Shown: positions 1 to 8,309 of the stretch, piece after piece
How positions within the stretch are numbered: the first letter of the stretch is position 1
How the letters are laid out: every line of letters starts with the position of its first letter
The notes under the pieces: generated by a model
What the model was told of the DNA's origin: nothing
The model's database searches: none
What the model saw: only the letters and a program-made list of their open reading frames with translations
From: Alphaproteobacteria bacterium UBA4588
GTDB lineage: Bacteria; Pseudomonadota; Alphaproteobacteria; Rhodobacterales; Rhodobacteraceae
DNA length: 64,000 nucleotides
Assembly: GCA_905182195.1 (NCBI GenBank)
Contig: CAJJAW010000007.1
Location: forward strand, 1-64,000
Reading direction: 5' to 3'
Translations under genes and position numbers: made by a program

Positions 1-222
1 AATGTATCTGCCATGACGAAGCTGTCAGGCTAATGAAAACAAGCGTCCGATTACTGGCACAGCCTAAATCTATGCGCTCAATAATTGCCACCACAGTTAT
101 TACTCATATCTTTTAGCATGGCGCTTGTAATGCCGCATGTGAGTACTGACCAAATTATTTTTAGGGTGATGTGATGGGTCCCATTAAAGAGACCCATCGC
201 TGTAGGCTAAGTTTTGAAAATT
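1..222. other. Window edge without a supported gene
   Basis: No gene is supported here. A frame on the plus strand is open from the window edge to a stop at 114-116 (about 37 codons); it could be the tail of an upstream gene, but nothing in it is recognisable. A perfect 8-bp inverted repeat lies at 173-180 and 191-198 with a 10-base loop. It sits just downstream of the minus-strand gene that ends at 223, so it could be a terminator hairpin, but no T-tract follows it on either strand. Confidence 0.3.
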
Positions 223-568
223 TTATAACTTGCTCTCATATGGCGTCTGTCCACCAGTTAATGCCAAGTCGAGCTTCATGACATTATTGTTTAGAGCAAC
301 AAGGCCCCAATTAACCCCATCAGGTCCATCAATAAAGTCTTGAAATTCAGAATCTGAAATACCCTCTTTGGCTTCCCAGACACAGTAGATAGGACCTTCA
401 GCAGCCATTGGCATGAAAGGAATGATTAAAAAATCCCTTTTCCATAGTCGACTTAGTATTTTCAGCAAAAGCTGCTTCGTCGCTCATTAGAGCGCCAGTT
501 TTGCCCCACCACTCAGCCGCCATTCCTGGTTTGAAGTGATGATTAACGATGTAGAATGATGATGCCAT
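223..568 (-). pseudogene. Small unknown protein gene with one frameshift
   Basis: Two minus-strand frames join into one protein of about 114 residues if one base is removed from the run of six A (plus strand) at 428-433. The first part starts at ATG 568, after a GGAAG ribosome site, with MASSFYIVNHHFKPGMAAEW. The second continues MPMAAEGPIYCVWEAKEG and ends GGQTPYESKL. Before the shift the first frame stops soon after the join. I do not recognise the family. It is a short soluble protein, mixed alpha/beta by appearance, with no signal peptide or membrane segment. The clean continuity across the join suggests either a recent one-base insertion or a homopolymer sequencing error. Confidence 0.5.
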
Positions 569-874
569 TTTTAGTTCTTCCGTATTATTTCAATTATTAA
601 CTTCATCCCAAGAATATTGAGACTTATAGCTAAGGGTTAAGATTCTGTTCCCTAATTAAAAATAACAATCATAAAAGAATGGGAGCAAATGTTACGTAAA
701 GGAATTTAGTCTAAAAGTGCAATGTAGCGAGAAATTCTGCCTATTTTTTGAGCAGAGCTTCCAAAGCCTGGTCGCTTTTGCAACAAAAGTTTGCAAAAGC
801 AAAAGGGTGTTGAAATCAAACAGTATTATTATATTCACTGAGTGTTGGCTTGTATTTACTTGGCTTGGGAGGGT
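569..874. other. AT-rich intergenic stretch upstream of tRNA-Ser
   Basis: No gene is supported. The two overlapping reading frames that run into the tRNA on either strand are translations of the tRNA itself. The only structure I see is a perfect 10-bp inverted repeat, listed separately at 774-800. The promoter of the minus-strand small gene at 223-568 should lie in the lower part of this stretch, but I could not assign -35 and -10 boxes with confidence. Confidence 0.4.
774..800 (-). terminator. Perfect hairpin downstream of tRNA-Ser
   Basis: Positions 774-783 (GCTTTTGCAA) are perfectly complementary to 791-800 (TTGCAAAAGC) with a 7-base loop. It lies about 75 bases beyond the 3' end of the minus-strand tRNA-Ser, so it is a candidate terminator or processing hairpin for that transcript. 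No run of T follows the stem in the minus direction, which weakens the terminator reading. Confidence 0.35.
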
Positions 875-964
875 TGGCGGATCGACAGGGATTCGAACCC
901 TGGAGACGGTCACCCGCCTACACACTTTCCAGGCGTGCGCCTTCGACCACTCGGCCACCGATCC
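875..964 (-). tRNA. tRNA-Ser (anticodon GGA)
   Basis: The minus strand folds as a class II tRNA of 90 nt including an encoded CCA. The 5' acceptor strand GGATCGG (964-958) pairs with TCGATCC before the discriminator G and CCA (875-877). The D-arm contains the GGCCGAGTGGTC element typical of tRNA-Ser, the anticodon loop reads CTGGAAA giving GGA, a long variable arm follows, and the T-arm contains GGTTCGAATCC. It reads UCC and UCU serine codons. It stands alone, downstream of the MscS-type gene on the same strand. Confidence 0.95.
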
Positions 965-1009
965 TTAATTTGCGGTTTATGAGACTGTAGCAAAGGTTTC
1001 AAGAGCCTA

Positions 1010-1034
1010 AATGATGGTATTTACCAGCATCATT
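1010..1034 (-). terminator. Hairpin after the MscS-type gene
   Basis: AATGATG at 1010-1016 pairs with CATCATT at 1028-1034, and GGTA/TACC inside the loop can extend the structure. It lies 50 bases beyond the stop of the minus-strand mechanosensitive channel gene and before tRNA-Ser. It may end the cysK-channel transcript, but there is no T-tract, so this is only a candidate. Confidence 0.3.
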
Positions 1035-1083
1035 CTGAGAGTGAGTCCGTGCCCGGGCATAGCTCTTACACTAGTCTACCGAG

Positions 1084-3420
1084 CTAGGCTCCATCCGGCC
1101 GATCCGGCCACAAGGATTCTGGGTTACGGATCCAAATATCACGCTGGGTGAAGGGGATTTCAATACCATTGGCAGTAAGTGCCTCAGCAATCTTGTGGTT
1201 GAGTTCAGATTTCACGCTAAGCCCGTAATTAATATCACATAGAAAGGCACGGATTTCAAAATTGAGAGAATCCGCACCAAACCCTTGAAAAATAACCGAC
1301 GGAGGAGGCTCCAACAGTACCATCGGATGCGCAGCAGCTAGTGGCTTCAATATCTCCTCAATCTTGCGTGTATCATTGCCATAGGCCACTCCAACCGGCA
1401 ATATAATGCGGCCAACCGAACTGCCATGGGTATAATTGGTTACAGTCCCAGAAACCAAGTCAGCGTTAGGAACAATCACATCTGTGCGATCAAACGTCTG
1501 AATACTTGTTGAGCGCACGGATATCTTACTGACAATCCCCATATTGCCCCCAACCTCAATCCAATCTCCCACACTGATCGGGCGTTCTATCAACAAGATG
1601 ATGCCTGATACGAAGTTTGATACGATATTTTGTAAACCAAAACCAATACCAACCGAAAGAGCACCGGCAACGATGGCCAGAGACGACAAATCAAGGCCTG
1701 CGGAAGTAATTGCAGTGAGTGCAGCTACGAAAATACCAAGATAGCCAACCCCAGACACGATTGCATTTTGCCCTCCCGCATCTACTTTAGTTTTTGCCAA
1801 AATTCGGGTTTTAAGAGTTCTTTGGATCAAACGCGTGAACAAGAGACCAATTATAAAAACAATAACAAGCTCCAGCACCGCACCAGGTGAAAGCTGGACG
1901 TCCCCCAACGTAACACCCGATTTAAACTGCGTCCAAAGTTCAGTCAACTGAGACTGCCGCGCACCCCAAATAAGGGCGAATGCTGGCAAAGATATCATGA
2001 TGAGCAAGGCGTTAATCGTAACGGCAGTCAAACCATCATGAGCTGCCACCTCGTCCTCTGACAGCATTGCGCAGAGGTTTCGCACTGCTTCAAATGTTAA
2101 AAATAATCCAGCAAGAGCACCAGCAGTCAACAGACTAGGATATAATACTTGGCTAGCTGCGTCTGAGTATCCGACAGCAGACAAAATCAACGCGACAAAA
2201 GAAACTACAATTAAGATTTGGCCAATCCTCACCACCAAACCTTGCGGCACTTTGGTACCAACTTTTTCCTCTGAAAAATTAGCATTTTTTGTCCATAAGA
2301 TCTGCCCGATACGAAACGCCCCTATGGAGGCTATAGACACCAAAATGAAAGTGTAGACAGCTATTGTACCGTCACCAAATTCACCAGACCTCTGCAAGTG
2401 TTCCATGAAAAATTGAACCGACAAAACGAAGCCAAGCAATTGTGTTATTAGGCGCGCTTGGGGGCGCAAAGCAGATTTAACTGAAACCAAGCTTTTGGAT
2501 AGTTCTTCCGGAGAAAACAGATGCGACGCTAGCCACTGGCTCCCAAAAAACGGAACCAAAAACCATAAAATGTGGTCTAAAAGTAGTGCCAAATTATTAT
2601 CGTGAAGTCGGGAGATGTCCCATGCGCGTGAAACAAAATAAAGGCTCAAGAGAACAATGGCCACCTGCCCTAACGACCGTAAGTAAAACGCAAACTCGAT
2701 TGTATATCTATTTTCAGGACGTCGAAACCTGAGAGCCGCGTTTTCCATCCAGCGGCGTGCCTGTGTCATCAGCAGGCCCGCCAGAACAAGTAAAAAAATT
2801 ATAAGTGGTATTTGATTACGCAGTTTATCGCGCACCACTGGAGTGTTCCACGCTATTGATACACTTTTAATAAGCGCCAGTAACCTCTCGGACACTTGGG
2901 CTATTGCAGCCGGCCATATGCGCAAATCTAAAGGTGAGGGCCCGAGCGTCAGCAAATTTGCAGTCTGTTGAGCAGAAAGGCTTCCATCAACCTCACGGAT
3001 CAAACCATCTGCCCTCTCAAAAGCTTCTTTAGCTCGAATGCGTGGTGCATTCAAAGCCTCAAATTGAGTATTCAGCACAACCCGTCTGCTAGTAATATTG
3101 GAAGGCTCGACACCATCTTCAGGCATCGGCCCCAAGGCCTCAAGTTGGGTTTTTAGATTGTAAAGACGCGCTTCATCCACATTTTGTGCAGCCATAAATT
3201 CTGCACGACGCAGCGCAAGCTGTTCACGCAGCTTTGTTAAAAAAATCTCTGTGGCCCACCCACTCACAAGCGTTTCTTCGACCATACCTGCAGTCTCAGC
3301 CCAGTCCTCATAATTTGGTGCAGCACCCGTGGCACTCTGGGCAATCCCAACACTGCTCCACACCGTAAAGCATAGAACAAGAAATAAGCTAGGCAGGTTC
3401 AAAAACTGTTTTAATATCAC
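1084..3420 (-). CDS. MscS-family mechanosensitive channel with DUF3772 region
   Basis: Predicted 778-residue inner-membrane channel that would release solutes on hypo-osmotic shock. The start chosen is GTG 3420: it follows GGAGG with 6-base spacing and gives a hydrophobic signal sequence (FLNLPSLFLVLCFTVWSSVG then AQS). The longer frame from 3507 would put 29 charged or polar residues ahead of the signal peptide and extend the overlap with cysK. After the signal comes a periplasmic helical region of DUF3772 type (about residues 30-180), then many membrane helices. The MscS pore and beta domains are near the C-terminus (GIGFGLQNIVSNFVSG, then the ERPISVGDWIEVGG motif). It overlaps the 3' end of cysK by 32 bases, so the two are probably cotranscribed. 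Confidence 0.85.
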   Translation of the reverse strand: MILKQFLNLPSLFLVLCFTVWSSVGIAQSATGAAPNYEDWAETAGMVEETLVSGWATEIFLTKLREQLALRRAEFMAAQNVDEARLYNLKTQLEALGPMPEDGVEPSNITSRRVVLNTQFEALNAPRIRAKEAFERADGLIREVDGSLSAQQTANLLTLGPSPLDLRIWPAAIAQVSERLLALIKSVSIAWNTPVVRDKLRNQIPLIIFLLVLAGLLMTQARRWMENAALRFRRPENRYTIEFAFYLRSLGQVAIVLLSLYFVSRAWDISRLHDNNLALLLDHILWFLVPFFGSQWLASHLFSPEELSKSLVSVKSALRPQARLITQLLGFVLSVQFFMEHLQRSGEFGDGTIAVYTFILVSIASIGAFRIGQILWTKNANFSEEKVGTKVPQGLVVRIGQILIVVSFVALILSAVGYSDAASQVLYPSLLTAGALAGLFLTFEAVRNLCAMLSEDEVAAHDGLTAVTINALLIMISLPAFALIWGARQSQLTELWTQFKSGVTLGDVQLSPGAVLELVIVFIIGLLFTRLIQRTLKTRILAKTKVDAGGQNAIVSGVGYLGIFVAALTAITSAGLDLSSLAIVAGALSVGIGFGLQNIVSNFVSGIILLIERPISVGDWIEVGGNMGIVSKISVRSTSIQTFDRTDVIVPNADLVSGTVTNYTHGSSVGRIILPVGVAYGNDTRKIEEILKPLAAAHPMVLLEPPPSVIFQGFGADSLNFEIRAFLCDINYGLSVKSELNHKIAEALTANGIEIPFTQRDIWIRNPESLWPDRPDGA

Positions 3421-4423
3421 GGCTGGCCTCCATCCAATCTGGCACATCAAATCCTTTTGAGCGCAAGAAATCAGGGTTAAAAAGTTTAGATTTATAGCGT
3501 GTTCCATAGTCGCAAAGGATCGTTACTATTTTGTGGCCAGGCCCCAGCTCGCCAGCCATTCGAACTGCACCAGCAATATTAATCCCAGAGGAGCCACCCA
3601 GCACAATGCCTTCATTGCGCAAGATATCAAAAACGTAGGGCAACGCATCTGCATCTGGGATATTGTAAGACATGTCTGGCTTGAAACCCTCCAAGTTTTT
3701 TGTAATGCGCCCTTGCCCAATCCCTTCACTAATTGAACTTCCAGTTGAGGCCAAAGCACCAGTTGTGTAAAAACTGTGTAGTGCCGCCCCATCCGGGTCA
3801 GCCAGTGCCACCTTGACGCCCTTGGGTTGAAGGTACATCCCAATTCCTGCAATCGTTCCACCTGAGCCCGCAGCGCAGATAAAGCCATCTACTTTACCCT
3901 CAGTTTGAGCCCAAATTTCTGGGCCTGTTGTTTCAATATGAGCCTGCCGGTTTGCAATATTATCAAACTGATTAGCCCAGATTGCTCCATTTGGCTCGGT
4001 CTTAGCTAATTCAATCGCCAAACGGCCAGAATAGCGGACGTAATTGTTGGGGTTTTTGTAAGGAACGGCTGGAACTTCCACGAGTTCGGCCCCAGCGAGA
4101 ATTAACATGTCTTTTTTCTCTTGGCTTTGGGTTTCAGGTATCACAATAACTGTGCGAAAGCCCATGGATGCGCCAACCAGTGCGAGGCCAATACCAGTAT
4201 TTCCCGCAGTTCCCTCAACGATAGTTCCACCCGGCTTGAGAGATCCAGAGGCCACCGCAGCCTTGATAATGTACAACGCCGCACGATCTTTAACCGACTG
4301 GCCTGGGTTCATAAACTCAGCTTTTCCAAAAATTTCACACCCCGTGGCTCTGCTAGCGGCATTAAGCCTTATCAGAGGCGTATTACCCACGGCCGCAGCC
4401 AGATCAGAGTAGATTGTTGTCAT
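3389..4423 (-). CDS. cysK: Cysteine synthase A (O-acetylserine sulfhydrylase)
   Basis: A PLP enzyme that makes L-cysteine from O-acetylserine and sulfide in the cytoplasm. The protein is 344 residues from ATG 4423, placed after AAAAGG; the frame extends 17 residues further upstream without a ribosome site. The PLP lysine is Lys45 in NPGQSVKDR, where many family members have NPGGSVKDR. Other family marks are VGNTPLIRL near the N-terminus, EGTAGNTGIGLA, and the phosphate-binding stretch GSGGT. The protein is longer than the roughly 310-residue enteric CysK, which fits the Rhodobacteraceae type as I recall it. It lies downstream of trgB; in Rhodobacter sphaeroides trgAB and cysK were described as tellurite-resistance loci. 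Confidence 0.93.
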   Translation of the reverse strand: MTTIYSDLAAAVGNTPLIRLNAASRATGCEIFGKAEFMNPGQSVKDRAALYIIKAAVASGSLKPGGTIVEGTAGNTGIGLALVGASMGFRTVIVIPETQSQEKKDMLILAGAELVEVPAVPYKNPNNYVRYSGRLAIELAKTEPNGAIWANQFDNIANRQAHIETTGPEIWAQTEGKVDGFICAAGSGGTIAGIGMYLQPKGVKVALADPDGAALHSFYTTGALASTGSSISEGIGQGRITKNLEGFKPDMSYNIPDADALPYVFDILRNEGIVLGGSSGINIAGAVRMAGELGPGHKIVTILCDYGTRYKSKLFNPDFLRSKGFDVPDWMEASRDIKTVFEPA

Positions 4424-4470
4424 TAAAAAACCTTTTCTTTTTATCTTCCTAGGGCGCAGGGAGCAGAAGC

Positions 4471-5589
4471 TCAAGAATTCTTACGCAATTCATTGCGATT
4501 AAGCGCCAACCAATAGCCAGCTAAAGCTAAGGGCACCACTGGAAGTCGTCCGGATTTTAGCAGGTTAAGGAAGTCGGTAAAAGGAAAAATATGACCTTGT
4601 ATATCCTCAGACTCACTCTCTAATCCACCCAAAATTGCCGCGTCATCACCAATATCAGCAATCCCAACAAATACGTTAAAATATTCAGTACTAAGCCCCG
4701 GAGAGACATATCCGCTGTGCACTTTATGCAACTTGCGTATCAACAAACCTGCCTCTTCCTTGGCTTCACGGATAGCTGTCACCTCTGGGTTTTCGCCCAC
4801 ATCAATCCGCCCTGCGATTGGTTCAGTCAACCATGGATTGGGGTCACCACGCAAAAATGGGCCAAAGCGAAACTGCTCCACCAACAAGACTCGGTCTGTT
4901 TTTGGATCATAGGGCAAAACAATCGCCGCATCCGTTCCCAAAAATGCTGCCCGGTTGACCTGGTGTATTTGCCCACCATCAAAACTCGGTACAGAGATGT
5001 CCGCTTCTTGCAGGGCAAAAAACTTGGTATAAGGCTGCTTGAGCTGATGCACAGTCACATCGCTATGGGTCAAGCCAGACTGAGAAGCTGGCGCAGGATG
5101 CTCCCGCGCTTTTAAACGCGCGTCAGCACGCATGAGCATCATCGGGTAGGCGAGCGCCATCTCATCCGCTTTCATGTGGCCAAAAACTGCCATAACCTCT
5201 TCAGCGGCCTCGTACACCAACGCGCCGTTATCGCGCACCCAATCCTTTAGGCTCCAAGTGTTCCCAGCCAAAATACCCTCAGGAGGCAAATAGACTTCGG
5301 CTTGCAGCAGCCCAGTGGGCCCTTGCACCTGCACACGATGCAAGCAATAGCCAAACCCGCTTTCGTAATGATCTAAACGCGCCAAAACGTTGGCATCACA
5401 ATCACACAGCAATATACCTGAGGCTGATCTAGCATCTAGCCGATGAATAGCTGGGAAGTTATGCCCCTTGGCCCAGCTAGCTTGAAAACCTTCCAAGACA
5501 GCGGCGTGCCCCTGAGGACAAGTTTCACCCGCCACCCGTTGCAAAAGCTTGTTCCAGCATAACGTCCCGAATAGGAACACATGTTTCAT
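4471..5589 (-). CDS. trgB: NUDIX hydrolase with N-terminal gamma-glutamylcyclotransferase-like domain (TrgB-like)
   Basis: Two-domain protein of 372 residues. The N-terminal part (about 1-150, starting MKHVFLFGTLCWNKLL) is AIG2/gamma-glutamylcyclotransferase-like. The C-terminal part (about 190-370) is a NUDIX domain of the ADP-ribose pyrophosphatase kind, with a complete Nudix box, GRIDVGE then REAKEEAGL. It probably hydrolyses ADP-ribose or a related nucleotide diphosphate. The start is ATG 5589, only 7 bases after the cfa stop; the upstream 66 codons of open frame lie inside cfa and are not used. The trgB name rests on the adjacent cysK and on memory of the R. sphaeroides locus, so the symbol is less sure than the domains. 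Confidence 0.8.
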   Translation of the reverse strand: MKHVFLFGTLCWNKLLQRVAGETCPQGHAAVLEGFQASWAKGHNFPAIHRLDARSASGILLCDCDANVLARLDHYESGFGYCLHRVQVQGPTGLLQAEVYLPPEGILAGNTWSLKDWVRDNGALVYEAAEEVMAVFGHMKADEMALAYPMMLMRADARLKAREHPAPASQSGLTHSDVTVHQLKQPYTKFFALQEADISVPSFDGGQIHQVNRAAFLGTDAAIVLPYDPKTDRVLLVEQFRFGPFLRGDPNPWLTEPIAGRIDVGENPEVTAIREAKEEAGLLIRKLHKVHSGYVSPGLSTEYFNVFVGIADIGDDAAILGGLESESEDIQGHIFPFTDFLNLLKSGRLPVVPLALAGYWLALNRNELRKNS

Positions 5590-5596
5590 ATACTGT

Positions 5597-6805
5597 TCAG
5601 TTTGGCTTGGAAATTGTAATTTGTGTAACGTCACAATTTCCATAATGAAAAGTTGCCGCACAAGAGGTGAGATAAAAGTTCCACATGCGACGGAACCTAT
5701 CATCAAACCCCATCTCAACCACCTGATCCCATTTATCATTGAACGTATCATGCCAGCGGCGCAGAGTTTGGCTATAGCTTTCGCCAAATTCGATCGACTT
5801 CACCACATACAGACCTGCTTTTTCTGCCTGTTGGTGCAGCACTGCTGGTGATGGCAGCATCCCACCTGGAAAGATATACTTTTGAATGAAGTCAACACTT
5901 TTTCGGTAAATTTCAAACCGATCATTGCGAACCGTAATGATTTGTAAAGTGGCCTGCGCGCCAGGCTTCAACCTATCGTGCAAGGTTTCAAAATATGAGG
6001 GCCAATATTTCTCACCGACAGCCTCAAACATTTCTATGCTAGCAATACCATCATAGACACCCGTCTCATCACGATAATCTTGAAGCTTAAACGTTACCAA
6101 ATCCTGTAAACCAGCAGCACTAATGCGGTCTTGGGCATATTTAAATTGCTCCTCGCTGATGGTAAGGCAAGTCACGTTCAACCCACGCTCTTTAGCCGCA
6201 TATTCAGCAAATCCACCCCAGCCACAGCCAATTTCCAACACGTGACCTCCGGCCTGCACACCCATTTGGTCAACCATACTTGCATATTTCGCAATTTGGG
6301 CGTTCTCTAAACTCTCTTCGCCCGTCTTAAAAATTGCAGACGAATAGGTCATGGTATTATCAAGCCAAAGACCATAAAAGTCATTGCCAAGATCGTAATG
6401 ATAACTGATATTTTTACGCGCTTGTATCTTCGAGTTGCCCTGCATCCAAAATCGGAACCGTTCATACAGTTGAACTATTTTTTGGCCAGGAAAACTGTCA
6501 AAAACTTCGTCATTATCCGCATGGATATAATCCATGAAAGCCTGCAAATCAGGAGTACTCCATTGACCCTCCAAATAAGCATCGCAAAATCCCAATTGGC
6601 CCTCACGCAATAGCCGTTCAAAAATTCCACCATTATGTATGTGGATTTCACACATAGGGCCCGCCCTCACACCCTGAGCACGAAACACACGACCATCGTC
6701 CAGAACAAAGTCCATATGACCGTTTTGCCCCTTTTTAGCTATACTAAAGGCCGTGGCTAAATAACGAGGCAAATTTTTCTGACCATCAGTGGTTGTAAGT
6801 ATCAT
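5597..6805 (-). CDS. cfa: Cyclopropane-fatty-acid-phospholipid synthase family protein
   Basis: SAM-dependent enzyme of 402 residues that would methylenate unsaturated acyl chains of membrane phospholipids. The SAM-binding motif is VLEIGCGWGGFAEYAA (around residue 190), preceded by YHYDLGNDFYGLWLD, a stretch conserved in the family. The start ATG 6805 follows GGAG with 7-base spacing. It sits between photolyase (70-base gap) and trgB (7-base gap), all on one strand. In R. sphaeroides photolyase and cfa homologues belong to the singlet-oxygen RpoE/ChrR response; I did not find rpoE, chrR or a clear promoter of that type here. Confidence 0.9.
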   Translation of the reverse strand: MILTTTDGQKNLPRYLATAFSIAKKGQNGHMDFVLDDGRVFRAQGVRAGPMCEIHIHNGGIFERLLREGQLGFCDAYLEGQWSTPDLQAFMDYIHADNDEVFDSFPGQKIVQLYERFRFWMQGNSKIQARKNISYHYDLGNDFYGLWLDNTMTYSSAIFKTGEESLENAQIAKYASMVDQMGVQAGGHVLEIGCGWGGFAEYAAKERGLNVTCLTISEEQFKYAQDRISAAGLQDLVTFKLQDYRDETGVYDGIASIEMFEAVGEKYWPSYFETLHDRLKPGAQATLQIITVRNDRFEIYRKSVDFIQKYIFPGGMLPSPAVLHQQAEKAGLYVVKSIEFGESYSQTLRRWHDTFNDKWDQVVEMGFDDRFRRMWNFYLTSCAATFHYGNCDVTQITISKPN

Positions 6806-6876
6806 CGAAGCTCTCCAGCAAAAGTCACAGTGCAGTCAAATTAGCGGGACATACTCAAAGAGCAAGCCTGCCATCG

Positions 6877-8289
6877 CTAGAAGTCGCGTGATTTATAAAA
6901 AGAGAGAGCAATTTCACGGCCCTCTTTGGCTGATACAATAGGATTTGGGTATGGCATTTTGGGCGACAATGCCCATGACAGCGGTATAGCCGCAAAAAAC
7001 TGCTTAGCAGTTTTCGGTGGATTCCGTTGACCCTCAGCGATCCAAGCCGTACGATATTTTCTATCTGCATCAAACTTCTCGATTTGGCTTTCCGGGTTAA
7101 ATACCCGAAAATAGGGAGCAGCATCGGGGCCACTTCCCGCAGCCCACTGCCATCCCATCGCATTGCTCGCAGGATCCCAGTCAATCAAACAGTTTTCGAA
7201 CCAAGCCTGCCCCAAACGCCAGTGTGTCATAAGATGTTTAGTAAGATATGAAGCCACAATCATACGCCCTCGGTTGTGCATAGTGCCCGTAACATAAAGC
7301 TCACGCATGGCCGCATCAATGAACTCAAGTCCAGTTCTACCAGTTTTCCAAGCAGTAAAGTTTCGACTTTCACTGTCTTCACTCCATGGAAAAGAGTCCC
7401 AAGCGGGCTTCCAATTCTGATTAAGAATTTGTGGGGTATGATGTAGCAAATGATAGGCAAATTCTCGCCAGACCAACTCTTTTAAGAATACTTCTGCACC
7501 CGGATTACCACGTTCCAATTCCGCCCGGCCCGCATGCCAGCATTGAGATGGGGTAATTTCGCCCAGCGCTAAATTTTCTGCAAGTTTTGATGTGCCGTCT
7601 TCACCGGGAATATCACGGTTGGCTTGATAATCGCGCAATCCACCTTGAGTAAATTCCTCAAGCCGTGCCATAGCCTTTGCGGCTCCAACCCGGGCATAGC
7701 CCGCCACAATATCCAACCCACGCTGCATTTGATGACCCAAGTTCCAGTCAGCGAGATTATCAGTCCTCGGAAAATCCATCGGTGCCGGTATAAAAATAGG
7801 CTCTGGTAAAGGCGCAGGCACATCGCGACTACGGACAGAGTTCCACATCGGCGTATAAACTTTGAAGAACCCACCAGCCTTAGTTTGCACAGTCCAAGGC
7901 TCAAACAGCAAGTGACCCTTAAAGCTTTGAGCCTCAACATCCATATCCAACATGGCAGCTTTTACAGCCCTGTCACGCGATTGGCTGGTGGGATCATAGG
8001 CACGTTGCCAATAGACAGCCTTGGCACCCGTTTCGGCCACAAGGGCTTTCAAAGTTGGCAACGCAAAACCACGTCGCAAAATCAATCGATTTCCCTTGGT
8101 AAGTAAAGCCGCTTGTAAAGCTGCTACACTTGCACCCAGTCGCCATTTTGGTGCAGCACCTAGGTTCTCAACTTGTTCATCACATATAAACACTGCAAGT
8201 ATAGGACCACCACGAGTTACAGCTGCTGTAAGAGCTGCATGATCCTGCAGACGCAAATCACGTCTAAACCACAGAATTGTGGGATTCAT
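6877..8289 (-). CDS. phr: Deoxyribodipyrimidine photolyase
   Basis: Light-driven repair of cyclobutane pyrimidine dimers in DNA. The 470-residue protein has the N-terminal photolyase domain (ILWFRRDLRLQDHAAL) and a C-terminal FAD-binding domain with the hallmark run TGMHNRGRM-like (here VTGTMHNRGRMIVASYL), WRLGQAWFENCLIDWDPASN and the SNAMGWQWAAGSG motif. The length suits a class I CPD photolyase. The start ATG 8289 follows GAAGGA. It begins 20 bases after the stop of the aminotransferase-like gene and probably shares its transcript. Confidence 0.93.
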   Translation of the reverse strand: MNPTILWFRRDLRLQDHAALTAAVTRGGPILAVFICDEQVENLGAAPKWRLGASVAALQAALLTKGNRLILRRGFALPTLKALVAETGAKAVYWQRAYDPTSQSRDRAVKAAMLDMDVEAQSFKGHLLFEPWTVQTKAGGFFKVYTPMWNSVRSRDVPAPLPEPIFIPAPMDFPRTDNLADWNLGHQMQRGLDIVAGYARVGAAKAMARLEEFTQGGLRDYQANRDIPGEDGTSKLAENLALGEITPSQCWHAGRAELERGNPGAEVFLKELVWREFAYHLLHHTPQILNQNWKPAWDSFPWSEDSESRNFTAWKTGRTGLEFIDAAMRELYVTGTMHNRGRMIVASYLTKHLMTHWRLGQAWFENCLIDWDPASNAMGWQWAAGSGPDAAPYFRVFNPESQIEKFDADRKYRTAWIAEGQRNPPKTAKQFFAAIPLSWALSPKMPYPNPIVSAKEGREIALSFYKSRDF

Positions 8290-8309
8290 GATGCGTCCTT
8301 CTCTGTCTA

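Noticed and set aside
3-116. Open plus-strand frame from the window edge
   Set aside because: Only 37 codons, no recognisable sequence, and no upstream context to decide.
692-968. Overlapping 83- and 88-codon frames on both strands
   Set aside because: They translate tRNA-Ser and its flank; no ribosome site or family similarity.
4471-5589. Possible artificial fusion of a cyclotransferase-like and a NUDIX domain
   Set aside because: One uninterrupted frame with a plausible linker and complete motifs; I recall the same two-domain layout in Rhodobacteraceae.
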